A stretch of DNA of 64,000 nucleotides from Callorhinus ursinus (lineage: Eukaryota > Chordata > Mammalia > Carnivora > Otariidae), in NCBI RefSeq assembly GCF_003265705.1, contig NW_020312827.1:15062120-15126119 (forward strand). Direction: 5' to 3'. Below the pieces are notes generated by a model. The model did no database searches, was not told the origin of the DNA, and saw only the letters and a list, made by a program, of their open reading frames with translations. Both the position numbers and the translations under genes were made by a program. Positions 34,080 through 46,734 of this stretch are shown here, one piece after another. How positions within the stretch are numbered: the stretch's first letter is position 1; each line of letters opens with the position of its first letter.

Positions 34080-34235
34080 CACTGCTCTCTCCTCCTGCCC
34101 CATTGGACTGTGAAGTACTTCAAGCTAAGACAGGTCTTATTCTCTGTGTGCCCCCTGCCTCTGCCCTCCTCCCAGTACCAGCTATGTAAATGCTTAGTAA
34201 GTATCTCTGGGATAAATGAATGAATAATAAAGTGG
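34080..34235 (+). mobile_element. L2 LINE 3' end, sense
   Basis: ggactgtgaagtacttcaag, ctaagacaggtcttattctc, gtaaatgcttagtaagtatc and gggataaatgaatgaataat follow the L2 3' end order (gactgtaagctccttgagg through aaatatttgttgaatgaatg). Confidence 0.75.
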
Positions 34236-34938
34236 AGGTTTGTAACTACTTTACTCGCCTCTGGGGCATTGTAAGACATCATTAGTTAATGTGTGCAAAG
34301 AGTCATATGAGCCTTAATTATTAACATTATTTTATCTGCCAACCGCCTATGGCTTACTTTCTGTGTATGATAATGGCAGTTGGGCCTGGAACAAAATTCC
34401 CTGCTGTCCACTCCCAGCTTCCAGTCCTAGATTTAATAATTCGACCTGAGGAGGTGCTGGAAGGGCAGCATGAGGGACCCTTTCCCCAGAGCACTGGCAG
34501 AGGAGGGGGCATGCTTTGGCCGTGGCAGCCATTTTCCTGCAGCTTCAGGGCTGGGTTAGGAGGAATGCCTTGGGATCGATCCTTAAGGAGGAGCAGAGGG
34601 TACATCACTGCTTTCTCTGTCTGATTTGCCTTTTTCTGAGTTGGTCCGAGAGCAAATCGATGTCTGTTTTTCTCCATTATTAAGGGTTCTCTTTGGAGAA
34701 AAGTAACTTCAGTCCTCAGGTGAGTTTTTCCTCTGCCTTAAACGTTTGTCCAGCCTGAGTCCTTTTCTACTCCATCATCCTCTCAAATGAGAAATGCTAG
34801 AAAACTAACTCCGAAGATCACGAGGCAGTTAGGACAGTCACAGAGTACATGATAATGACTTGAAATTTCCATGTCATTGATGAGAAACATATTTTGTTCA
34901 TTCAATAAGAAATCACTCTGTTATAATGCAGAATTGTT
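34236..34938. other. Unique sequence, no gene supported
   Basis: Frames of 91 and 107 codons overlap on opposite strands at 34349-34677 in a GC-richer stretch. Neither has a recognisable domain. Not called. Confidence 0.4.
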
Positions 34939-34954
34939 TGTTCTCCAAATTCCT

Positions 34955-35162
34955 TTTTTTTTTTTTTTAAAGGTTTTATTTATTTAGTTGAGAGAGAGAG
35001 AGACAGCGAGAGAGGGAACACAAGCAGGGGGAGTGGGAGAGGGAGAAGCAGGCTTCCCGCCGAGCAGGGAGCCCGAGGCGAGGCGGGGCTGGATTCCAGG
35101 ATTCTGGGATCATGACCTGAGCTGAAGGCAGATGCTTAACGACTGAGCCACCCAGGCGCCCC
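34955..35162 (-). mobile_element. Carnivore tRNA-Lys SINE (SINEC)
   Basis: Antisense SINE of the gtgggagagggagaag type with poly-T start, gagagagagagacagcgaga, gaacacaagcagggggagtg, a ccgaggcgaggcgggg segment and gccacccaggcgcccc at the right end. The target duplication tgttctccaaattcct (34939-34954) and tgttcttcaaattcct (35163-35178) differ by one base. Confidence 0.97.
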
Positions 35163-35201
35163 TGTTCTTCAAATTCCTGATGGTGAGATGATCCTAAGGA
35201 G

Positions 35202-35203
<2 letters not shown>

Positions 35204-35251
<48 letters not shown>
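35204..35251. repeat. (GT)n microsatellite, 24 units
   Basis: Twenty-four uninterrupted GT units shortly downstream of the SINE. A perfect tract of this length is likely to be polymorphic and can adopt Z-DNA. Confidence 0.98.
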
Positions 35252-35253
<2 letters not shown>

Positions 35254-38244
35254 ATGTGTTGAGATCTTATCACCAAGTGGGTTGGAAACTAGCTTCTTGA
35301 GTTCTTATTAAACTTCCTTAATGTTTCCTTTGGAGGGAAAAATTGTTGGCACTATATATTACCTTCTAATATACTCTCTCTTGCATACAGAGCTCTGCTT
35401 AGAGACACTTGGGATAATAATATCTACCTATGGAAAAGTTAGTAGTCCAAGATCATGATATAAATTAGCAGACCATTGTCATGGCTGAGTAACACACAAA
35501 GGCTGGCTGGGCTTCCTCATGGAACTATGCCACAGTTCCCCTTTCCTACCTCCTTTTCTGTAGCTAATCTGGATCCTTCCCCCGCCCCCCAGTGCCTTCT
35601 TTTTTGGATTCTCATCCAGACTTCCCCCTCTGACGTACTGGTAATGGACTTCTGGACTCCCAGTGAACCCCCGCACGGCTGCCAGTCTCTGTGACCCACA
35701 TTTGGAGTACATCATTCTATTCGTGCCATCACCGGGGCCTCAACGTAAGTAGCTGCAGGGCCCAGCAGGCTACAGAACAGATAGGAGAGGTGTTCTGGTG
35801 AACTGGAATGGTCACACCCTGCCTGAAGAGAGCAGCTACTTCTTTTAGGCTCGGCTGATTCAAGTGCAACAATGCAAAACAAACAATGAGAATCAAGCCC
35901 AGGGTTGCCAATGCACCAGCAATTTCACCACGCAGTTGTCCATGGGAACTCTTTCCAATCTAAAAATGTTGGCATCGAAATTAAGAAACCATCGTGTCGA
36001 CCAAACAAAATGCATCTTACAGGATCCTACCTGCAGGCTTCCAGTTTGCAGCTTCTGATACTTAGCATATGCGACTGCAAAGTCTAGTGGTCCAGACAGA
36101 AAAGGGATACAGGAAGTCCCTCCTGCTGAAGCCACCAGGAAGGGAACAACATGAACACAGTCCCCAAGAAGGCTCTTTACTCAGATATGAAGATTCACCA
36201 AGCTACCTCTGATATCACCCAGTCCTACAAGACCATGTGATGTGCCCTCCTAGTACCAGGTGGTCATTTCTGGCTGAATTCTGACCCATAGAACCAGAGA
36301 TTTGAGGAGTGAAGTTATCAGTAGATTGTGCAGTGGTGGAAGCAAGCAATGCATGGAGCCTTGGACTATTGTGAAAGCAAGAATATTTTCGGAAAGGTCT
36401 GGGGAGTTCTTAAAAAACAACAACAACAACAACAAAAAACCAAGGCAAAGAGCTCACCTACTCTAATATGCCTTCTGCCCAGAGTGGGGTTTGCAGATGA
36501 CAAGTTGAGCATAAAACGTTATCACTTCAGGCTCAACACGGCTGTTGATGTGACACGTGACACTTGTGGTTGGGTCTCCTTATTTTGGAAAATCTGTCCT
36601 TGCTCTGCCACTGCCTTGTTATACTCTAGGCTTTACATCACCATTTTGGAAGAACTCACATGAAAATATTAGGTATTTTTGATTTAAGGCATTTTTTAAG
36701 ACAACAAAAAATCTTCTGATTTTTGAACCAAGTTTACGATGTGGAAGGTCATCCCCGGAATAAAAAGGTCACAGAAAGCAGAGTTAGGGCCAGAGGATGG
36801 GAGCTGTATATCCGCTCTAGTGGCCATGAGTCCCTGAGGCTGAATGCCCCCCAGATATTTTCGACAGTTTCATAAAAAACCCAGTGTATCAATCAATAAT
36901 CATTACTCAAAATAGGGGCCCTGGAGGTGTCTTTCTGGTAAAATATGTCATTAAGCATAAATTATGCAAAAATTAAAAAAAAAACCCTTAGTTTGGATGA
37001 AATGATTTGCCTTTCAGACATTCTTTCCTAGTTTTGCATGTCGAAAGCAACTTACATCCTTTCACACAATCAATGCAATTGATTTGTTTTGTGAGATATA
37101 TGAATGATAGTGTTCATTGTAGAATGATCTTGTTTCAAGGTAAAGGATAGCCTGTGACCTATAGAACTAACTTTGAAATGTCACTCTGAATCAAGTTAAA
37201 TGAGTCATCATGTATTTATTCAAAGAATCTTCCTAGCCGGATGTTATTCTCCTCTCTCTCCCCTATTCTTCTCTGTTAACTTCAGTATCACGTTAGGATT
37301 TTAATGAAACTGGGAACTTGGACAAGGAACTTAGCTGTGGCTAACCTAAGTAGAAGGATATTTGGCTGACCCTAATTAAGAAAGCAGATTATAAGTCCAC
37401 ATGAGTACTTACCCCATTCTTGCCAGAAAGCAGTCTCTCTCGCCTTGTCTGGCATTAAAGGTCAGGAAGCAGAACATACACCAGAGGAAAAGAGGAAAAC
37501 CCCCGATCTAAGAGCCTTAAAATGGAAGTAAAAGTGAAACACCACTTCTTTGCATAGCTTATTTCCCCCTAGTTACCAAAACAGCATACACAGTCAGCCC
37601 CACTTTGGGCACTGTCTTAGATGTCTCTAGGAGGGATTACTCAAGATGCAAAGAAGGCTTGACCTCGGGTAGACCTCGGTAGTCAGGCATGAGAGCCAAT
37701 CTTGCATCACAGTGTATCTGTATAGCTCCTTACAGACTGGAACTGCCTGGAGGGAAGGAATAAAAAAGTGTTCAAGTTATCTTTTTAGCACAAAGAGCAC
37801 AGGCATCCAAAGTTCCGCATAGTTTTACTGGATCACAGGATGGATCACTAAAGTGAATGCCCCACTTATTGGTAGATAGGAGGCTGCAGGCTCTCTTTTT
37901 GCCAGCCGGTGAGCCCCCAACTACACCGCTGCGGGACCTTGGAGATGCCTCACTTCAAGCTCCCTCATCTACCATCTGCCAATGGGCCATGTTTCCCAGG
38001 AGCTTCTCAGTAAGTGTTCACTCATTCTCTTTAGCTCTGATCTGCTTTGAGGTTCACTGGCCCCAGCCCTTGGGGCAGTCACATCTCTGACAGCCCTACT
38101 TCCTGGGGTGTGAGCATCCCTCACTCTTCCAGCATGTGCTGCACTCAACCCCCGGTGACCAGCCCGGGCCCACAGGGTGGCTCCACTGCACAATGGTCTG
38201 TGGCCTACCACGGGAGGCAATGGTCTTTTCTCCACCATGAAACA
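35252..38244. other. Largely unique 3-kb stretch
   Basis: No gene is supported. Overlapping minus frames of 60-80 codons at 35479-36135 include one predicted hydrophobic stretch, but they lie in different frames and show no family I recognise. A small (CAA)n lies near 36417-36435. Around 37060-37090 is an AT-rich near-palindrome, aatcaatgcaattgatt, with homeodomain/POU-like words. GC-rich frames at 37857-38304 occur on both strands. Confidence 0.35.
36417..36435. repeat. (AAC)n microsatellite
   Basis: About six aac units within an A-rich run (aaaaaacaacaacaacaac). Confidence 0.9.
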
Positions 38245-38485
38245 AGCCCATGGGCACTGGAATCAAGGAGAGACCTGGGTTCAAAACTCCAATCTGCCAC
38301 TTAGCAATTCCGGGTAAGTTACTGTATCTCTTTAAGCCTCAGTTTACTCAGCTATAAAAATCAGTCAGCTGTAGCACTGAAGTAGTAGCATGTGTATAAA
38401 ATTAAAATTCAAAACATATATAAAGCTCTTAGCAGGATGCTTAGCCCAGATGGTAAGCATTCAGTAAATATTAGCCACCAGAAAT
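38245..38485 (+). mobile_element. MIR SINE
   Basis: Full-length MIR: cactggaatcaaggagagac, ctgggttcaaaactccaatc, tgccacttagcaattccggg, taagttactgtatctcttta, gcctcagtttactcagctat, then a 3' part ending aagcattcagtaaatattag. Confidence 0.92.
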
Positions 38486-39367
38486 ATTATCAACAGCTAC
38501 TGATGTCACCCCAGGCTGTCCTTATTTGTGTCATAAGAAACTATTTCCTCTTCTATCCTATACCGTTGAGTACCCAGTTCTACACCAATATTTCTCGTAG
38601 TCTTCCAATAAAAATTTTTCTCCTGAGCACCTTGGTTTGTTTCTATAGCTGCTGACTACTTATGGTGACATTTGTCCACTTGCACATGGGACTCTATGTT
38701 TACCGGTGATGGGCACAGGGGAGGAACCTCACCAGTTCCCTTTTATCTGTATATTTATTTTCTTATACCCAAACAGTCATTTGCTTTGTTTTTTTGATGT
38801 GAAGGTACAATGAGCACTCTTGTTACTACTTAAAACATGTACAAGAAAAAATATTTTTCTGACTATCTAAGCCAGCCAAACGCACTTTCTGGTGATATAT
38901 TGTGCCCCAATGGCTTTTTCTGATTAAAAGGCTCAGGGCTGATAGTGAAAGGCTGTAGCTGCCTGTAGTGCAGTGATTAGCATATAAATGCTCATCTCTG
39001 TCATGGATGTGTATAATCATGAAATATGCTACCATCTAAGTAGGAACACGCAGTAGACTGGGGTGCAGAACATTATAGCATCTTACAGGAATGTAACATT
39101 TATGGCTGAATAGTCTTTTTCAATATAAGCAGGTGTAATAATTTTCCCCCAAATACTGTCAGGATAAACATTCTTAGACTTGGTCAAGGGCCAGAAAGAA
39201 GTGCTTTTGCTGGTACGTGAACACAACCTTAGCAACTCCCCCACTAGTATTAATATACTTTAGGGATTTAGGCTTTAAAAATTGTAGCTCCTCAGACATA
39301 TGAAGTGGTTTGGATGTTTTTGTCTGAATTAAGGGATCAACTGACCACCAACGTAAGGATTTCCTTT
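38486..39367. other. Unique AT-rich sequence
   Basis: No repeat or gene recognised. Frames of 69-87 codons have no domain. Confidence 0.4.
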
Positions 39368-39383
39368 TGAAATTTAGATTTTT

Positions 39384-39516
39384 TTAAAATTTTATTTTAT
39401 TATGTTATGTTACTCACCATACAATACATCATTAGTTGTTGATGTAGTGATCCATGATTCATAGTTTTCATATAACACCCAGTGCTCCATGCAGTACATG
39501 CCCTCCTTAATACACA
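39384..39516 (-). mobile_element. Very short 5'-truncated carnivore L1
   Basis: Only 133 bp of the L1 3' end remain, in antisense. It runs from a T/A-rich tail through accatacaatacatcattag, ttgatgtagtgatccatgat, aacacccagtgctccatgca and gccctccttaatacaca. It is bounded by a perfect 16-bp target duplication, tgaaatttagattttt, at 39368-39383 and 39517-39532. The identical duplication and close match to the carnivore L1 3' end suggest a comparatively recent insertion. Confidence 0.95.
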
Positions 39517-39675
39517 TGAAATTTAGATTTTTGGAATGGAAAGAGGCCCTCATTTGCATCATGCCCTAGGTGGCAGCCTGGGAATTGTGAGTGGTGTCTC
39601 ATCTATGATACAGCTGGATTATCTTGAAGGCAGGGTCTGTTTTGTTCACCATATCTGTGGTACCCGTGACTTTTA

Positions 39676-39866
39676 TTTTTAAAAATTTTTTTTAAACATT
39701 TTATATATTTATTTGAGAGAGAGCACATGAGTGGGGGTGGGGGCAGAGGGAGAAGCAGACTCCCCACTGAGCAGGGAGGCCAAGGAGGGGTTCCATCCCA
39801 GGACCCTGGGATCATGACCTGAGCTGAAGGCAGATGCTTAACCATCTGAGCCACCCAGGCGCCCCA
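39676..39866 (-). mobile_element. Carnivore tRNA-Lys SINE (SINEC)
   Basis: Antisense SINE with atatttatttgagagagagc, gtgggggtgggggcagaggg, agaagcagactccccactga, gggatcatgacctgagctga and gccacccaggcgcccc. The body differs from the gtgggagaggg copies, so it belongs to another subfamily. The target duplication gtaccygtgactttta (one mismatch) lies at 39660-39675 and 39867-39882. It sits only 144 bp from the L1 above. Confidence 0.96.
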
Positions 39867-39882
39867 GTACCTGTGACTTTTA

Positions 39883-40645
39883 AATTAGCTATTCACTGAA
39901 AGAATTCATGGCTTGGTGAATTTTGTGAAGTAGATGCTGTTTATCTTTGAGGACACTTCTTTCCCCTCTGTGCTTTCTACCATGAGCCTCTGAACTTGAG
40001 CTTCCTTGCCAAGTACACCTCTGCCTCCATCCCCCCACCCCCCTCTCCACCTTAACTGCTTCTACCCATAGCATGCAGCATGCACACTCAGTGGAGCCTG
40101 TGCCACGGAGATTTGCAATTCACAAGGAGCAGAGACCCTACCATGAAAGAATGGGAGTCTGGTAGGTAAACTTTCAGGAGTCAGTCACCCTGATATGCAG
40201 GTCCATGATGATGAATATTGGAGCTTTCCTAGAGCCCTGAAACCACACACATTTGTGGTCACTCAGTTGTCCAGCATTGCCCTGTTGTGTTCATAAGACA
40301 GCTGAATTAAACTGTCCAAATGCAACACCATTTTTCAAGTAACTATTTTGAATTATGGATAGAATTGAGTGTTTTAATATTATGTAGGCATGGGGTAATC
40401 TGGGTATTTTCAGGTACAACCTCTTTTACATACTTGACACTAGGTTGCTTCTTAATGAAGGGTCTTGTTTTTATTAGCAATATTAGTCCATGTCAGTCCT
40501 GGGGCCAGCATTCAAGCATTTATTAGTTCTCTCTAAGATACTGCTAATAGCTGAGCCAAAATAAGCCATGATATTTTATTTTTGTATTAATTTGTTTCAA
40601 ATCTATGTATATATTTTTAATAAAAAAATCTTAGATTCTGCCATA
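39883..40645. other. Unique sequence, no feature seen
   Basis: No repeat or gene recognised. Small frames (61-68 codons) have no domain. Confidence 0.4.
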
Positions 40646-40649
40646 AGTA

Positions 40650-41035
40650 ATACAGATTCCCAAATAGTGGCTTAAATAGAAGTTTGTTTCTCTCTTCCAT
40701 AAAAGAAGGCTAGATATAGTATTACAGAGTGCTTTGTCATCTCCATGAAGTCACCTATGATCCAGAATTCTGGCAATTTACTCTTCCACCTAGCATGAAG
40801 CTCCCATACTCATGGTTTAAGATGGCTGCTGGAGATCCAGCCATCACAATCTCTTTTCGTGCAACAGAATGAAGGGACGAAGAAAGGTGCAAGTTCTCAC
40901 TTAAAAATGCTTCTGGAATGTCCCAACATCATTTACATTTAAGTCACTGACCAGGACTCAGTCACACATCAAATTAACTGCTGCCTACGTCACACTTCAG
41001 ATAAGTCTGGGGAATGTAGTTTTCAGCTGTGCAGC
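40650..41035 (-). mobile_element. Old interspersed repeat, family uncertain
   Basis: Words such as gtggcttaaatagaagtttg, tttctctcttccataaaaga, atggtttaagatggctgctg, gagatccagccatcacaatc and ggggaatgtagttttcagct follow a widespread mammalian repeat pattern that I recognise but cannot name safely. It adjoins the MaLR LTR to its right. The strand is a guess from that pattern. Confidence 0.45.
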
Positions 41036-41089
41036 AATGTTCTCAGCTAGAAATACAGATTGCACTACAAAAAGAGAAACGCTATTAGG

Positions 41090-41642
41090 TAATGCATTCA
41101 TTTTCTACTGCTGTGTAAAAAATTCCCACAAATTTGGTGGCCTAAAACAATGCCCATTTATTATTGTGCAGTTTTTGTGGGTCAGAGTCCAGGCACAGCT
41201 TAACTGGGTTCTCTGCCCAGGATCTCACTGGCTGAAATCAGGTGTCAGATGGGCTTCATTCTCATATGGAGTCTCCACTAGGGAAGGACCTGCTTTGAGG
41301 CTCTCTTCGGTTGTGGGCAGAATTCATTTCCTTGTGGCAATTCATGGTTGCTTGCCTCTTCAAGCTGACAAGAGAGAAGGTGCTGCTTTGTTCTCTAACT
41401 TCAGGGAAGGTCTGGATCCTCTTTAGAAGGTTTCATCTAGTTAGTTCAAGCCCACCCAGGATAATCTCACTTTTGATTAACTCAAAGTCAGTTGGTGATA
41501 GACCTGATAACATCTGCAGAATCCCTTTATCTTTGCCATATTCTGTTGCTTAGAAGCAAGTCACAGGTCCTGTCCACCCTCAAGGGGAAGGATTGCACAC
41601 GGGGTGACTCACTGGGGATCACCCTGGGGTATGTCCACCACA
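41090..41642 (-). mobile_element. MLT1-type MaLR LTR, antisense
   Basis: Near full-length LTR in antisense: attcattttctactgctgtg, ggtggcctaaaacaatgccc, atttattattgtgcagtttt, tgtgggtcagagtccaggca, cagcttaactgggttctctg, ctgataacatctgcagaatc, ctggggtatgtccaccaca. About 550 bp, solo. The 129-codon frame at 41037-41426 lies across it and is not a gene. Confidence 0.88.
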
Positions 41643-43729
41643 GATAAGCAACTAATGACTGTTGCTACACACGTGTATATGATTCTTTTTTTTTTTTTCT
41701 ACAATCTTCCATTAAATAGTGGCATGTCAGACCCCAAAAAAGAATTGCCTGAGAAATTACCTTATGGATTTATGCAAGATGTTTCAGCAATTCATTGCTG
41801 CCTAAACAAAATTTAGCCACTGCCAGTAAAACTAATGCTTATCATTTATTCAAGGTATTAGTTTGTCTTATAATTATCAACCTGTGTTTGTAGTATTTTA
41901 TAGTGTGAGTTCCTTTTTTGAATTTACTTCATAATGAAATTAAAAACTATTTTTGTCATTTAATCTAAGGGCAGATTATATTCTGTAAGTGCCGGTCCCT
42001 CATTCCATCCAAAGACTGTAATTAAAAACATGTCTCAATGTCAAAAGAACTTGAGAAACACTAGCCTTGGCAATACAGATGGATTCTTCAGTAGAGGTAA
42101 GTGTGGGTAGGAGTCCAACTCTGTCCATCAAAGGAAGTCTCTTAATGGCTCTTTCACTTAAAGAGGGTTATTTAATAAGATTGCTACATCTGAAGCAATA
42201 AGACTGCCATCAAGAATAAGCAGTGTATCCATAGGTCTTCTGGCTCATGTCTCTACCTAACAAGAACATGTAATAATGAAGAATAAAAAGGCACCTGAGC
42301 TATGAATATAGATATTAAAAAGTTTGGATAGAAATGCTCAAATGCTTACTCAATGGAGAGACTTTCTCAGAGGCTTTCCCATTTGTTTTATAATTCTATT
42401 AGTCTTAGTTATCTGGGTTCTTTGTCCTTAGGAGAGAAGTAATGGAAAGAAATGAGCTATTGCAGTTTGAGACCCCAAGAGTGCCACGAGGTGACCTCTC
42501 TGAGAAAGACAAAATAAATACAAAACAGAATCAGAATTTCAAAAAGCACAGAACTGTGAGGCCATTTAGTTCAGGGACATATGGTAATGTGTTACTATAA
42601 CCATTTTTATAAACTCTACACAGTTTACCAATAATCGTACCAATTACTTGGGTTATCCAAAGTACTGAATACCTTTTTGAAAGTTTCCAAAGATAAACTT
42701 TTTTTTTTCCTCCAAAAATCCTTTCTCACAATGTTAGACCAAAATGATGGCTATAAGGTGCGTGACAGAGGAGCTTAACATAGTAAATCCTCAATGATGT
42801 TAGATATTATTCTCTAGCACTATAACTATGGTCATGGCTATTTTTGCTTTTTCCTGGCTTGTCCCAGCCAGACCTGATAATCCTCAGCCCTAACTTCATC
42901 CATTCTGTACCAGTGTATCCTGATTCCATTCTTAAGCTACAATTAACCCAGGAGTTTAATAGCAGTGTGGGGTTCATATTGCCCCAGCTAAGTACTCATA
43001 CTCCTATTTTTGTAAATAAAAGTCTTTCAGGAAGATTACTCTGGGGCCAAAGCACATTAACTTTGAGCGCCTTATGCATCCTCATTATTGAAGCCGCTTG
43101 GTGATTGAACACTTACTTTTCTAGGTATGTCACAGCTCCATGTGCAGGCATACGATTCAAGAAATAAGTGTGCGAGGACAATAGGTTGCTATGGAAGCTG
43201 ATACTACAATACCCAAAGTCATCTAGCTCTAGATGCTGGTGCATTAATGAGATGTTTTAGCAGTTAGCATGCCCTGGGAGTGTGCGTGAATGCAAGGCTA
43301 TGTTCTCCTCTTAATACTTAACATAAGAACCTCATTTTCAGGTAGTTACTTTGTACATCACGATGTGAGATAAAACGAAGATGGATATTTTCATTATGCA
43401 TCTTCTTTTTTTTAAGAAAGCAGATATTGCAAACATATCACTTTATTGTTCTTGTTATATATCCTGTGGGTTTAAGAATAACGGCTCCATTAGAGTTTTA
43501 TGTATCTCCTGAACCAGGGAATGGTCAATTATTGGCAACAATCACATTCCCCACACCTACCTAATGGCTGGTGGCCCACACTGTAAATTAAATAGGAAAC
43601 ATAGAGCAAGCAGAAAATGTGGACCCCTGCTTTGGCTAATTTAAAAGGTGTTTCATAACATTAACCCTGCATGGAGAAATCCCTGCCAATTGCCATGGTA
43701 CTATAGAAATATGTGTAGAGTATGGATTT
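41643..43729. other. Unique AT-rich sequence
   Basis: About 2 kb without recognisable repeats or genes. A T run lies near 41684-41698 and another near 42700. An 86-codon frame at 42844-43104 has no domain. Confidence 0.4.
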
Positions 43730-44180
43730 CAGTTTTGGGTGCTGCATTGTGAGACCATCATTAACTATCTGGATGGTGACCAGGGTAATGAAGGAAGTAG
43801 AAATCACACTGAATGACTGAATAAATTGTTGAAGGAAATAGGATGATTTTCCCAGGAGAAAGGGACATTTGAGAAGACTTAATAGCTATCTTTAAATATT
43901 TGAAGGCCTGTGGGAAGGAGCTGACATATTCTGTTTTAAGGGGTCATAATAAGAGCCATGGTTAGAAATTACTAGTGTTCAGGCTCAACATAAAAAAAGG
44001 AGCTTTAAAATAATCAGAGCTCTCTGGCAAAAGAATGGTCTACTCTTCAAAGAATTAGATGTTCCTTCTTTAGAAATGTTCGAGCAAGCCCTGATGAATG
44101 TGATTATAAATGGATTCACTGTATTGCAGGGTGAGTTGGGCTAAATATCTTCAATGTCTTCGATCTCAGGATTCATCTGG
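43730..44180 (+). mobile_element. L3/CR1-like LINE 3' end
   Basis: The order matches the mammalian CR1/L3 3' region: ttttgggtgctgcattgtga, ggtgaccagggtaatgaag, ttaatagctatctttaaata, tttgaaggcctgtgggaagg, ttgttcga-like words near 44080, attcactgtattgcagggtg, agttgggctaaatatcttca. Very old, with no coding capacity. A second fossil of this clade lies at 59890-61135 on the same strand. Confidence 0.75.
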
Positions 44181-45889
44181 TTCCCTCATGTCTCTGATGT
44201 CTTGCTTTTGCATCATATCCTCCAGGGGGAGGTGCTTTGAGCAAAGAAATGGAGGGAGAGGGACGGTAATACTTGATTCATTCACCAGCCAAGATTGTGT
44301 GGCTGGCATGTGTAAGCACCTGTACTTGGGAGAGCTGCATGCAGGCCCTGGAGACTTGTTTTTATAGGTTGGTTCTATACCATGATACTGGAAGTTTGTT
44401 TTCTGTGCATTGTCTAATGGAAGAGAGATCAATGAAAGAATGAATGAAGATGACACCAAATGGTCTCTTGGAGTTGTTTTCTGGTAGAAAGCAAGAGCTT
44501 TCTACCAGATAGTACAGATTGGCTGCTAGATCTAGCTTGGACTCACCTACTCTGTTTTATGACTCCCCGCTTAGGTTCAGTCTGTGCACCAGGCTGATGG
44601 CATGGTCTATATAATTTTCAAAAAAACAACAACAATTTGAAGTTGCAAAACATTTCTGAATACATCCTTTTAGTTCTAGTAGCCTAATTTTAAACATTTT
44701 GTGGTGTAGGGTCAGTTTTGCTTTAATCGGAAAGTCAATTCCAGTGTGCATTTCCTGGTGGGCTTCCAGAACTGAGAGTGTCAGAGAGCAATTGTGCAAG
44801 AAGGTAGTATAGCCAAGACCCTCTGCTCTAGCAACTGAGTAGGTTTGCTATTTAGTAGGTGCAACTTCACTGTGGTCCACGCTAAATGTTCTGTGGGTAC
44901 CTACTGAATGTTAATTGGCCGAAGTGATTTGTTCAGAGGCTACTTCGGCGTTCAAGTTCAGATTTACTCACACATAATCAGCTTATCAATTTTTCTATTT
45001 GGGTTCCATAAAGACTCCCTCTAGGATGGCATAGCAATCAGGAAATGGGATTGAATTATGGTTAACTTTGTGTTCCAGTCCTCATCTTTTGGCTTATTAT
45101 TGGAAATTGTAAGAATTTCTGGGGGGCATCACATAAATCATCCTACAAAATTTTCCTAAATTCACTTCTACTTTGAAAGCACGACGTATTTTACACAGAA
45201 CATTTGGGAGCCGGAGAAGCTACAAAATAGCAAAAATTAGTAAATTTAAACTTAGCAGTAAAAGTTAGACAGTCTCTGCTCAGGTTTTAGAAGAAATGAA
45301 TATACATTGAGAATTACTAGGAGAAATACGTTGGACAGAAGGAAGCTCGAATGAAACCAAGAGCAGCCCCATATTCTCACTACTCATTTTGAATGGAAGG
45401 GAAAGGAAGCAAGAAATAGGTTGATGCCTTGTAAGTTTGGTCATTCTGTTGGCAGAGGCAGTGAGAAAAAGACTGACTTTGCTCTGTCCATTCCTTTTAA
45501 CTGACTGCATAGCCCAGGAAGCCATAGATACCACGTGGGAATGACATGTTGAAAGTGTTCTTGGTCCTTGTCAAGAAGAAGGAAGTGTGGCAAAGAAAAC
45601 TTTTCTAGCGTGTATTTGAACCTAGGCTGTATTTCTGACCCCAGTGGGGTATTCTTTCTTCCTCAGAACAGCCAGAGTCTGTCTTTGTGGGTTGCCTATA
45701 GGCAGCTTGTTGTAGTCCAAACCAAAGTCAGCTTATGTCAATCCATCTCATCTTCAGCTTTGTGTAAAGCTATTCCCTCTATTATTTTGACACACATTCT
45801 TAGATTAGATCCATATGTTTATTAATTCTAAGAGAAATCCATTGGAAATCAGATCTGGGCAATTTATGACTCCTCAAACCCTGGAAAGA
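44181..45889. other. Unique sequence, no gene supported
   Basis: Frames of 80-97 codons on both strands (44110-44459, 44557-44799, 45280-45534, 45568-45825) have no recognised domains. No transposon recognised. Confidence 0.4.
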
Positions 45890-46330
45890 TTATGGAAATC
45901 TTTTAATAATAAAATACAGTATGCAGTTATTCTAAAAATTTTTGCTCACTTATCTTCATAATCATAAATTATTTCATACCTAATTACAAATAGGCAGACT
46001 GAATAATTGTCTTCAATGAGGGATGTTTGACACTGAGAAAATACAGCCTTATTTTATAAACCTTTTAATGTTCAGACTATAAATATGTCACCGCTAAGGA
46101 GTACTGCATCTTTAAGTGTATTAAAGTCACTCTTGTGTAACCAAACATAATGGGATTTTTAAATGAATTATAACTAAAGTAGTTAACAAACAACTTTTTA
46201 AACTTTCAACATGTGTACAGCTATTTGAAATTGTCCTTTTCATATTAAATGCCCCAGCATATATTCTATTCATAGCATTTGGCAAAAAAGTTATATTGGT
46301 AGAGGCCTTTCCAAGATACAGATTTAATAG
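45890..46330. promoter_or_regulatory. AT-rich repeat-free block, weak conserved-element candidate
   Basis: A long run of unique AT-rich sequence with many homeodomain-like cores (cataattacaaata-like, gaataattgtc, aatgaattataactaaag) and no repeat signature. This resembles developmental noncoding elements in style only. No conservation can be shown from one sequence. Confidence 0.15.
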
Positions 46331-46734
46331 AAAAAAATAATTTGATAGGAAATTTGATACATGTTCTCCCTTCGTACGCGCAGGGTATCACATCAATGAG
46401 TTCTTGGAGTGCTGTTTGGGTTTGGGAGGGTTTGGGAGCAAGAGTAGTGCACGTGCATTTAATTTAGCAAGAGGATTGTCCATGTGGGCTCTCCTGCCTG
46501 GGATGTGGAGTATTGGAGCTGTAAAAACATGAACTCTTTCCTTCTGTTTGAGATCTCAATTCACACCATGGATGGGCTGGCCAGCCCTTGGAAAGTAAGA
46601 GTTTACACATTTATCTAGTTTTCATTTATGTCCTATGTATCTTATTTCATAATTCTTATGACAGATTGGAATGACTGGTTTATATAAGTCTTTGGTTGCT
46701 ATTGAGATTGGTTTCTAAATTTTAAGAGGGAAAA

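Noticed and set aside
35479..36135. Processed pseudogene on the minus strand
   Set aside because: Adjacent frames looked protein-like with a hydrophobic segment, but no parent protein is recognised and there is no A-tail or target duplication at either end.
41037..41426. 129-codon plus-strand frame
   Set aside because: It lies mostly within an antisense MLT1-type LTR, which explains the sequence.
41980..42065. Third MER5-type copy
   Set aside because: The words atgtcaaaagaacttgagaa and acactag resemble a MER5 end, but the interior does not follow and the other terminus is missing.
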